From the NCBI GenBank assembly GCA_038118725.1, contig JAYOIK010000050.1, positions 1 through 39,163 of the forward strand: a stretch of DNA of 39,163 bases, read 5' to 3'. Numbering within the stretch: position 1 is the stretch's first letter; the number at the start of each line of letters is the position of its first letter. Position numbers and translations under genes: made by a program. This document shows positions 33,076-39,163 of the stretch, one piece after another. Origin of the DNA: JADHLJ01 sp038118725 (GTDB lineage Bacteria; Pseudomonadota; Alphaproteobacteria; Thalassobaculales; Thalassobaculaceae). Below the pieces are notes generated by a model. It saw only the letters and a list, made by a program, of their open reading frames with translations. It was not told the DNA's origin and did not search any database.

Positions 33076-33900
33076 TTACCGCGCCCCCCGGTTCATGGGT
33101 ATGGCGAAGGCGCGCAAGGTATATTTGCCGCTGGGCTCGCGAATCCGTTCCACGGATAGGGTATCGAAACCGGCGGCGCGGATCAGCAGCGCGATCGAGG
33201 CGGCGGAATAGGCGTCGAAATGCTCGACGAAAAACTCCTCGCGGTCCGGCCCGGCATCGGCGAGGGCCACTTCGCCATCCGGCAATTCCACATAGACCGC
33301 GCCTCGCGGCGTCAGGAAATCGGCCGTGCGGCCCAGCATGTCGACCGGCTCGCGCACATGTTCCAGAACCTTGTTGAAGCTCACCAGATCATAGCGCCGG
33401 GGCGCGTCGACAACCATGAAGTCGCCGGTGAGCGTGTCCACTTGGGCAAGCTCGCCGATCATCTTGGTCGCCGCCGGGTCCGGGTCCAGCGCGGTGCAAT
33501 CCCAGCCGGTCTCGCGCATGGCGGCGGGGAATACCCCAAGGCCGCTTCCGACATCGAGACAGGTTCTCGGTCCCTCCCATCCCAATGCATCGGCGAGCAG
33601 GTTCATCCGCGTGACCCGTAGCCGGTTGTCGGATCGCTCGGGCGGCAGGCTCATGATCTTGGCGAAGGTGGCGCGCATCTTCTCGCCATAGGTCGCCTCG
33701 GCATAGGCGCCCTGATAGAGGCTGGCCTCGAGATCGAAGCCATGGGTGTTGATCACATGGCCGCAGCGCCGACATTGCCAGAGGACACGGCGATACGGCG
33801 TGATGCCGAAATCGGTCTCGCCCTCGGGCGGCGCGTCGTAGCCGGCGATCCTGTCGTGATCCCCGGCGCAGAACCGGCAGGGCGGCGCTTGCTCGGTCAT
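33076..33900 (-). CDS. Class I SAM-dependent methyltransferase with N-terminal Cys4 site
   Basis: A 274-residue protein. Four Cys (8, 11, 43, 46; CRFC and CRRC) suggest a small zinc site at the N-terminus, an arrangement seen in sugar C- and N-methyltransferases. The SAM-binding motif I is LDVGSGLGVF (115-124), with the post-I acid in TALDPDP and the LEHV motif at 179-182. ATG 33900 overlaps the stop of the amidotransferase gene by 4 nt, which fixes the start. It probably methylates the sugar or its amidine; whether C-, N- or O-methylation occurs cannot be read. Confidence 0.9.
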   Translation of the reverse strand: MTEQAPPCRFCAGDHDRIAGYDAPPEGETDFGITPYRRVLWQCRRCGHVINTHGFDLEASLYQGAYAEATYGEKMRATFAKIMSLPPERSDNRLRVTRMNLLADALGWEGPRTCLDVGSGLGVFPAAMRETGWDCTALDPDPAATKMIGELAQVDTLTGDFMVVDAPRRYDLVSFNKVLEHVREPVDMLGRTADFLTPRGAVYVELPDGEVALADAGPDREEFFVEHFDAYSAASIALLIRAAGFDTLSVERIREPSGKYTLRAFAIPMNRGAR

Positions 33901-35039
33901 GCCGCCGTCCACTCCCAATCCTCGATCAGAAATCCGGGGATTTTCCAGATATCCCCGTCGCGGCGCCAGATGGTCTGGTCGCGAAAGCTCTCGGCGATTT
34001 CCCAGAACCAGCTCTCGGGTTTGCCGACGAAGCTACAGAACCGGGCGATATCCTCGCTGGGGATCTGGAAGCCTCCGTCGCGCAAGGTCTTGATCGCCTC
34101 GTCCCGACTGGTCAGTCCATAGCGGATCTGGACCGAGAGATTATCGAAGCTCCTGAGGATGCCGAACTTGTACCACTTCAGAAAGTGATGCAGCGCGATG
34201 AAATGGCAGTCGATATCGGCGAAGCTCCACACCCCGGTTTTCAGATGCCCGGCCCCGCTTTCAAAGCCGTGCTCGCCGGAGATCCTGGCATTGTCGAAGG
34301 AGTTCCACTTGAAGAACGAGCCGAGAAAGATCGATTTCGGCGCGAAGGCCTCGAAATCCTCGGCGGGCGGCAGTCGATAGGCGGCGAGATCCGTGTCGCT
34401 CAGCCCCTCGGCGCCGATCCAGTCCTCGCGGCTGGTCTGGTTGGTCACCCCGTGCTTGGCGATCCAGTCGAGATCCAGCTCGGTGGCGAGCCGATCGGCT
34501 TCGTCGCCGCCGAATTCGAGCTGTGGGTTCTCGCCCCAGACCACCAGCGGCACGCGCATCTGAACCGCGAGACGCGTCGGAATGGCGAACAGCGCCATGT
34601 GCATCGGTATAGCCGTCGCGCCCTTGCGTTCATAGGCGGCGATCATGAAACGGCGCTCGACATCCGGGTTGATGGTGAAATCGATATGGTCAATGCCGAG
34701 TTTCTCGATCATCCGCTCGACATTGCGTTGGCCGATCTCGGTGCGGCCCGGCGTCCTCCAGGTGACACCCAGCACCTTGAGGCCGTGCTTCTGACAGGTA
34801 ATGATCTGGTACCAGCTGTCCTTGCCGCCACTGACCGGCACGATGCAGTCATAGCCACTGGAGCGAGCCTTGGCCTCGGCGACAACGGTGTCGAAGGCCT
34901 TGGCGCGGGCCGGCCAATCGATGTGTCGCTCCTTGTCGTCATGCCCCCGACAGCCGGAGCAAACACCCTCTTCGTCCAGGAAAATTCCGGGCCGGGTGTC
35001 GGGCAGGATGCAGCGGACACAGTATTTCAAGGTTGCCAA
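33897..35039 (-). CDS. N-acetyl-sugar amidotransferase (WbpG/WbuX/PseA family)
   Basis: A 380-residue protein with a PP-loop ATP site SGGKDS (70-75) and two Cys pairs (C7/C10 in YCVRC and C27/C30 in CSGC). The body has the family segments LGVTWRTPGRTEIG and GENPQLEFGG. These enzymes adenylate an N-acetyl group on a sugar and use ammonia to make an acetamidino group, as in Pseudomonas O-antigens and flagellin glycans. They normally take ammonia from HisH/HisF-like partners, which are absent here. The start is TTG 35039, or possibly TTG 35030 overlapping the AsnB stop as TTGA; both would be in the operon style of this locus. Confidence 0.92.
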   Translation of the reverse strand: MATLKYCVRCILPDTRPGIFLDEEGVCSGCRGHDDKERHIDWPARAKAFDTVVAEAKARSSGYDCIVPVSGGKDSWYQIITCQKHGLKVLGVTWRTPGRTEIGQRNVERMIEKLGIDHIDFTINPDVERRFMIAAYERKGATAIPMHMALFAIPTRLAVQMRVPLVVWGENPQLEFGGDEADRLATELDLDWIAKHGVTNQTSREDWIGAEGLSDTDLAAYRLPPAEDFEAFAPKSIFLGSFFKWNSFDNARISGEHGFESGAGHLKTGVWSFADIDCHFIALHHFLKWYKFGILRSFDNLSVQIRYGLTSRDEAIKTLRDGGFQIPSEDIARFCSFVGKPESWFWEIAESFRDQTIWRRDGDIWKIPGFLIEDWEWTAA

Positions 35040-36859
35040 TCCCGGTGGTGTTCAAGGAACAGCTTCGAGGAGATGAAGCTGAACAGGTTCTTCGAGAAGC
35101 TGTTATCCGCCATGCTACCATCGATGAAGCTTTCGATCGCCTCGCGTTTGACGATGTCGAAAATCGGACCGTCCGAGAGCAATTGCTCGCGGGTATCCGG
35201 ATCAGAGCGATCCACGAGACTGTCGATCGGCGCGTTGAACCCGCGCTTGCGTTTATCGAGGCGCACCGAATCGGCCACCACCCCCTCGCCGGACGCGCGC
35301 AGCAGATACTTGGCGTAGCCGTCCTTGATCAGATGCTCGCCCGGGACCTGGAACATGAACTCTGCCAGGTTGCGGTCCAGATAGGGCGAGCGGTTCTCCA
35401 CCGAGTAACGCATGGAGTTGCGATCATCCTCGTGCAGGATCACGGGAACGGTCTCGCAAAACAGCTCGTTTTGCATGCGGTTGCGCAGCATGTTGTCGCC
35501 GTAGCGGGTTTCCTCGAACGCCTCGGTGAAGGGTTCGGTCAGCCATTGCTGGAACAGCTCGGCGTTAAGATAGATGTGGCCGCGCTCGTTCGGGGTCTTG
35601 GCGAAGACCAGCGGGTCCTGGAGCACGGGGTTCTGAACATAGGCGCCATAGCTGCCGCGCCAATCCTCGACCAGCCGAGGAAACTCGGGCCGGGTGCTCA
35701 TCTCCGCCAGCCAGAACGCATAGTGATCGTAATAGCCGGTGAACAGCTCATCCGCGGCCGAGCCCGAGATCGCCACGCGATATCCGGCCTTGGAGATAGC
35801 CTCGGACAGGAAGGAATGCAGGTAATAGGTCAGGGTCGCGATCGGCATGTCGTGATAGCCGACCAGATCCCGCATGCGCTCGAAAAATCCCTCGGTGCTG
35901 GTATGCACCTTGTGGCTGGCGCAGCCGAGAAACGCGACCTGGGCGTCGATATTGTCGAGCTCGTCATAGCGCTCGTCATCGTCGATGATCGAGAAGGCGT
36001 GCAGATCATGGCCGAAACGCTTGACCGCCAATCCCGACAGCGTCGTCGAGTCGATCCCGCCGGATAGACAGAAGGCGACCGGCACATCCGCGCGCAGGCG
36101 GATCTTCATCGCCGTCTCGAGCCGTTCCCGCGCGCCATCGAGCGCCTGTTCCGCCGTCATCGCGGTCGGGTTGTGGGAAAGCGTCCAATAGGCTTTCGGC
36201 TCTATCGGGCCAGGTCCCCGCAGCGCGATGTAATGCGCCGCCGGAACCTCCATGACGTCCTTGAAATAGGTGCGGGGCTGTTTGTAGAGCGACTTGTAAC
36301 CGTTCACCAGGAAGCGCTGGATCTGCTCCAGGTTCACATCCGGCTTGGCGCCGGCCAGCGCCGCCAGGAACTTGGGCTCGGAGCCGAAATACAGCGTGTC
36401 GCCGCGCCGCCAAAGATAAAGCGGCTTCTCGCCGAAGCGGTCGCGGCACAGGACCACCCGGTCCTCGTGCCGGTCGATCAGGGCGAAAGCCCACATGCCC
36501 TCCATGCGATCCAGCGCGTCCTCGCCCCATTCCCGCCAGGCCGCCAGCATGACCTCGGTATCCGCCTCGGTCTTGAAGACATGGCCTAGGCCGCGCAGTT
36601 CCTCACGCAGCTCCAGGTAGTTATAGAGCTCGCCATTGCTGACGATCACCAAGCCGTCGCCGTGAAACGGCTGCATCGCGCGGGGGTCGGTGTCGATGAT
36701 CGCCAGTCGCGCGAAGAGGAGGGTGACGGTGCTTCCCGCCACCCGCTCGACATGCTTGGCGGTCCCGTCCGGGCCGCGGTGGCGCATCAGATGCCAGGCG
36801 CGTTCGATCCGGTCGGGTGATATCTCTCTTGGGCCGATGGCCCCGGCAATGCCACACAT
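35027..36859 (-). CDS. asnB: Class-B asparagine synthetase (glutamine-hydrolysing) homologue
   Basis: A 610-residue two-domain amidotransferase. The N-terminal glutaminase domain starts with the nucleophile Cys2 (MCGIAG) and has SNGELYN (74-80). The synthetase domain has the PP-loop SGGIDST (266-272) and ISGSAADELFTGY. All catalytic landmarks are present. Its placement between the NeuB synthase and the N-acetyl-sugar amidotransferase, with a 13-nt overlap to the latter, suggests a role in the sugar pathway rather than in asparagine supply; many sugar-cluster AsnB homologues amidate a carboxylate or furnish ammonia. The gap to the NeuB gene is 75 nt. The ribosome site is weak. Confidence 0.92.
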   Translation of the reverse strand: MCGIAGAIGPREISPDRIERAWHLMRHRGPDGTAKHVERVAGSTVTLLFARLAIIDTDPRAMQPFHGDGLVIVSNGELYNYLELREELRGLGHVFKTEADTEVMLAAWREWGEDALDRMEGMWAFALIDRHEDRVVLCRDRFGEKPLYLWRRGDTLYFGSEPKFLAALAGAKPDVNLEQIQRFLVNGYKSLYKQPRTYFKDVMEVPAAHYIALRGPGPIEPKAYWTLSHNPTAMTAEQALDGARERLETAMKIRLRADVPVAFCLSGGIDSTTLSGLAVKRFGHDLHAFSIIDDDERYDELDNIDAQVAFLGCASHKVHTSTEGFFERMRDLVGYHDMPIATLTYYLHSFLSEAISKAGYRVAISGSAADELFTGYYDHYAFWLAEMSTRPEFPRLVEDWRGSYGAYVQNPVLQDPLVFAKTPNERGHIYLNAELFQQWLTEPFTEAFEETRYGDNMLRNRMQNELFCETVPVILHEDDRNSMRYSVENRSPYLDRNLAEFMFQVPGEHLIKDGYAKYLLRASGEGVVADSVRLDKRKRGFNAPIDSLVDRSDPDTREQLLSDGPIFDIVKREAIESFIDGSMADNSFSKNLFSFISSKLFLEHHRDWQP

Positions 36860-36934
36860 GGATGCGATCTCTATCTGAAAGACCGAGAGCCATGGACCCG
36901 AAAGGCGATTGGGCCGGCCACGGTCTCCTGGTTG

Positions 36935-37954
36935 TCAGGCGCTGAAGTCGGCTTTCCGGAACAATTCGCCGGCGCCCACCGGTTTGGCGAGCTTGCGGCC
37001 CAGCACCTCGGCCTCTCGCCCCGGGGCGAATGCCTCGCCGGGCCGGATCCACATGATGTCCCCGGGGCCTACGGCCTGGCCGGCTTGCAGATCCCGCGCC
37101 GCCGCGATCGAGCGGCGCACGGGCACCTCGCTGTCGCGTTCCACCTGGCGGGGGGCGAGATCTCCGTCGCCCATCAATGTCTCGGCCTCGCGGATCGCTT
37201 TCACCAGATCCGCCATCATGGCCGGATCGGCCGAGAGTTGATGATCGCGGAAGTCGGAATAGTTCCGATCAAGAGTGAAGTGCTTCTCGATGATCCGGGC
37301 GCCGGCCCCGATCGCCAATGTCGCGGCCTGGGTGCCGAGCGTGTGGTCGGAATATCCAATCGATGCGATATCGCCAAAGCGATTGGCGAGGCGATGCACG
37401 GCGGCAAGATTCGCGTCGCCGGGCTCGACCGGATAGGCCGAGACACAGTGCAGCAGCGCCAGTTCCGCGCCGTTCGGGCGGCCCGCGCGGGCCTTCTCGA
37501 CCAGAGCCGCGGCCAAGGCGATCTCTTGCTCGTTCGCGAAACCGGTGGAGATGATCACCGGCTTGTCGGTTCCGGCGACGAAGTCGATCAGCGGATAAAA
37601 GGTATTGTCTCCGGACGCGACCTTGAAGGCATCGACGATGCCGTCGAGGAAGATCGCGCTCGGCATGTCCAGCGGCGTGGAGATGAATTTGATTCTAGCC
37701 CCCTTGGCCCGCTCGGCCAGGGCGGCGAACTGATCCTGGGTAAGCTCGAAGCCCTTCATGCGCTCAAAGCGCTCCACCTGACTCGGGGCGACGAATGTCT
37801 CGGTCTTGAAGGTCTGGAACTTGACCGCGTCGACGCCGGCCTCGGCGGCGCGGTCGACCATCTCGAGCGCGACGTCGAAGGATCCCTCGTGATTATTGCC
37901 GATCTCGGCGATGACGATGACCCGCTCGTCGCTGTCCAGGTTACCGATGCGCAT
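36935..37954 (-). CDS. neuB: NeuB-type N-acetylneuraminate/nonulosonic acid synthase with SAF domain
   Basis: A 339-residue enzyme. The TIM-barrel NeuB domain (about 1-255) has IAEIGNNHEG (15-24), KFQTFK (45-50), FISTPLD, KVASGD, GYSDHTLG and IEKHFTL in the expected order; the C-terminal SAF (antifreeze-like) domain spans about 275-339. It condenses phosphoenolpyruvate with a 6-deoxy- or N-acetyl-mannosamine-type sugar to make a nine-carbon sugar acid. Relatives are NeuB, PseI, LegI and SpsE, and the subtype is not safe to call. GGAGG lies 4 nt before ATG 37954. It is the first gene of the operon. No CMP-sugar synthetase (NeuA) or NeuC is present in the window. Confidence 0.93.
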   Translation of the reverse strand: MRIGNLDSDERVIVIAEIGNNHEGSFDVALEMVDRAAEAGVDAVKFQTFKTETFVAPSQVERFERMKGFELTQDQFAALAERAKGARIKFISTPLDMPSAIFLDGIVDAFKVASGDNTFYPLIDFVAGTDKPVIISTGFANEQEIALAAALVEKARAGRPNGAELALLHCVSAYPVEPGDANLAAVHRLANRFGDIASIGYSDHTLGTQAATLAIGAGARIIEKHFTLDRNYSDFRDHQLSADPAMMADLVKAIREAETLMGDGDLAPRQVERDSEVPVRRSIAAARDLQAGQAVGPGDIMWIRPGEAFAPGREAEVLGRKLAKPVGAGELFRKADFSA

Positions 37955-38290
37955 GATTCCTCCAAATACTAGCGGTTCTGGCGAACGTTCCACCAATGCC
38001 TGACAGGACCGCTATCGACGGCGATGCTGGTATCATTGCGGCAGGCAAAAATCAAAACATCACATACGGGCAATGTCGCGAAATCCGCGAATTGAGCTTT
38101 ATCACTCCTAGTCCAAAGTACCTGATGACAACCAGTTCCTCCCTTGGACAAACAACAGCTACGGCCGTTGAGCCGTAATTGAACAGTGCTGGTGGAAATT
38201 TTGGAAGCCGTGACACTTATGTCCTAGGGTTAGGAATCACGATGCGATAGACTGATTCGGTTCGTTTCCAGACTTGAGGGGAGAATCGTC
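37955..38290. other. AT-rich intergenic region at the operon/Fic boundary
   Basis: About 336 nt, clearly AT-richer than the operon. It divides the minus-strand sugar operon from the plus-strand Fic pair and should carry both promoters. A short hairpin (ACGGC...GCCGT at about 38160-38175) is visible. A 60-codon minus-strand frame (38151 to 37969) has no recognisable features and is not called. Confidence 0.45.
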
Positions 38291-38506
38291 GTGGTGGAAA
38301 GAAAATCAGCCCTCAAACGCGCGCCCGAACGTCCCACGTTGGACGCACTTCTAGAGCGCGCGAAAACGGTCAATCTAACGGACGATATGCTTTTGGAACA
38401 ACGCGCGAGTTTCGTTTATGGCAATGCTCCGAAAGGCTCTCGTATAACGAAAGAGTCAGCAAGAGCGTCTGTAAAACGAATTCGCGTGGTCACAACGCAA
38501 CATTGA
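38291..38506 (+). CDS. Small Fic-associated protein, possible antitoxin
   Basis: A 71-residue protein upstream of a Fic-domain gene. It has a helical region (LDALLERAKTVNLTDDMLLEQ) and the segment EQRASFVYGNAPKGS, followed by RITKESARASVKRIR. Small proteins with an SFxYGN-like core in this position are known to me as common partners of Fic genes. The inhibitory Fic motif [ST]xxxE[GN] is not intact here: SFVYGN has Gly where the Glu is expected. GAGGGGAG lies 7 nt before GTG 38291. The gap to the Fic start is 32 nt, so the two are probably co-transcribed. The antitoxin role is inference. Confidence 0.65.
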   Translation: MVERKSALKRAPERPTLDALLERAKTVNLTDDMLLEQRASFVYGNAPKGSRITKESARASVKRIRVVTTQH

Positions 38507-38538
38507 AGGTTCCTGCTTAAGATAGAGAAAGAACAGAA

Positions 38539-39162
38539 ATGTTCGTCCTGGAGGAAGAGAACCAGGAGCTTTATGACCGCATTCAGGAACAAAACCTGAA
38601 TCGCCAGTAGGAACTTCTGACAAATTGTATAGAAATTGGTTTGCTGAAAGGTCCCGTGGCCTTCGATAAGTACCTTTTGTGGGCTCTAAATCACGTCGCT
38701 GTTGCGAATATATCACAGTTTGGCGGGAGATTCCGTCGGGAGCCGATATATGTCGGTGGGCACAAACCACCGCATTTTATAGATGTCGACGATTGGATGG
38801 ACCGTTTCATATCCACGGTCCAAGAGAACTGGTACATCTGGACACCCACCGAATTGGCGGCCTACGGTTTGTGGCGGCTTAACTGGATCCACCCTTTCAT
38901 TGAGGGCAATGGCCGAACGGCGCGCGCCGCATGCTATTTTTTGCTTTGCGTCCGTTCCGGAGCGCTTTTGCCTGGCAGGCGAATTGTCCCTGAACGTATA
39001 AGGGATAACAGAGATGGGTATGAAGCCGCGCTGCTCGCATCAGATAAAGCTTGGGATGACGGTCATCTCGATTTCACCGACATGGAAGTTTACCTTGCCG
39101 CGTTACTTGAAGCGCAATTGATGGACGAGGGTTTGGAATTTCAAGGGACGTCATCAGTCTAA
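38539..39162 (+). pseudogene. Fic-domain protein with in-frame TAG near the N-terminus
   Basis: The frame from ATG 38539 gives MFVLEEENQELYDRIQEQ and NLNRQ, then TAG at 38608-38610 (codon 24), then continues in the same frame with ELLTNCIEIG, FDKYLLWALNHVAVANISQFGG and the complete Fic signature HPFIEGNGRTAR (His118 in full-length numbering). Fic enzymes transfer AMP or related groups to target proteins. The residue at TAG is probably Tyr, since the family often has RQY there, and TAY is one base from TAG. A restart at TTG 38641 would keep the whole catalytic core, so partial activity is possible. Alternatives are a real nonsense mutation or a sequencing error. The stop is at 39160-39162, near the window edge. 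Confidence 0.8.
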
Positions 39163-39163
39163 A

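Noticed and set aside
37969..38151. 60-codon minus-strand frame upstream of the NeuB gene
   Set aside because: It would start at TTG with a poor composition match and no domain; the region is better explained as the promoter region of the operon.
12105..38610. Reassigned stop codon, since both premature stops (TAA at 12117 and TAG at 38608) fall where Tyr is plausible
   Set aside because: Many intact genes in the window end with TAA or TAG at the expected family length (for example 4432, 8596, 15140 and 17138), so both codons act as stops. Tyr codons simply lie one base from a stop.
1..39163. tRNA, rRNA or known riboswitch
   Set aside because: I found no cloverleaf with a TTCGAATC-type T-arm and no rRNA or riboswitch core in the intergenic stretches I read.

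Overview
The window is about 39 kb of GC-rich DNA with dense, short-spaced genes on both strands. Gene content (three TauD-type dioxygenases, short-chain dehydrogenases, a luciferase-like monooxygenase, a Baeyer-Villiger-type flavoprotein, multi-receiver histidine kinase signalling) and the GTG/TTG start usage suggest a chromosomal segment of an alphaproteobacterium, perhaps Rhodospirillales-like. The taxonomic call is inference from style, not from a marker gene. A run of 100 N at 14801-14900 shows the source is a draft scaffold. Both edges (about 1-645 and 37960-39163) are visibly more AT-rich than the middle.

Layout. 13-507: orphan coiled-coil protein. 646-4432: catabolic block with two TauD-family dioxygenases, a DUF1330 protein, an SDR and a class-C26 glutamine-amidotransferase-like hydrolase. 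4689-6265: a small lipoprotein, a glutathione transferase and a cupin. 6761-8596: a solitary SF2 helicase with a cysteine cluster, bounded by palindromic intergenic repeats. 8909-11095: a YbaK-type deacylase coupled to a luciferase-like monooxygenase, then a small NTF2-like protein. 11092-13424: three consecutive broken genes (DszB/ABC-binding-protein-like with an internal deletion, a cyclase-like/SRPBCC protein with an in-frame TAA, and an aminotransferase tail with a frameshift). 13739-17138: a zrg-like metal transport operon (DUF3299, His-rich DUF2796, ABC ATPase, FtsX-type permease). 17491-20035: BVMO-type flavoprotein and SDR. 20085-26222: signalling block with two receiver proteins, a hybrid kinase with two receivers, and a DHp-like/receiver/SpoIIE phosphatase. 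26266-29834: SDR, secreted single-Cache protein, canonical TauD and an epoxide-hydrolase-like enzyme. 30101-37954: a seven-gene minus-strand operon for a modified sugar acid. 38291-39162: a Fic-associated small protein and a Fic gene with an in-frame TAG.

The most interesting system is the 30101-37954 operon. It reads, in transcription order, NeuB-type synthase, class-B asparagine synthetase, WbpG/PseA-type N-acetyl-sugar amidotransferase, SAM methyltransferase, GNAT acyltransferase, Gfo/Idh/MocA oxidoreductase and DegT aminotransferase. The genes are tightly coupled (ATGA overlaps). The last three match the oxidise/transaminate/acylate logic used to place acylamino groups on sugars; NeuB would make a nonulosonic acid, and the amidotransferase would make an amidine or amide. 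The usual HisH/HisF ammonia partners, NeuA, NeuC and any glycosyltransferase are absent, and an intact AsnB occupies the position of the ammonia source. A second recurring theme is a family of two-armed intergenic palindromes (near 6386, 13484, 17194 and 29966, with parts near 8618 and 8825) that share an internal GTGACGG...GATC block in three copies.
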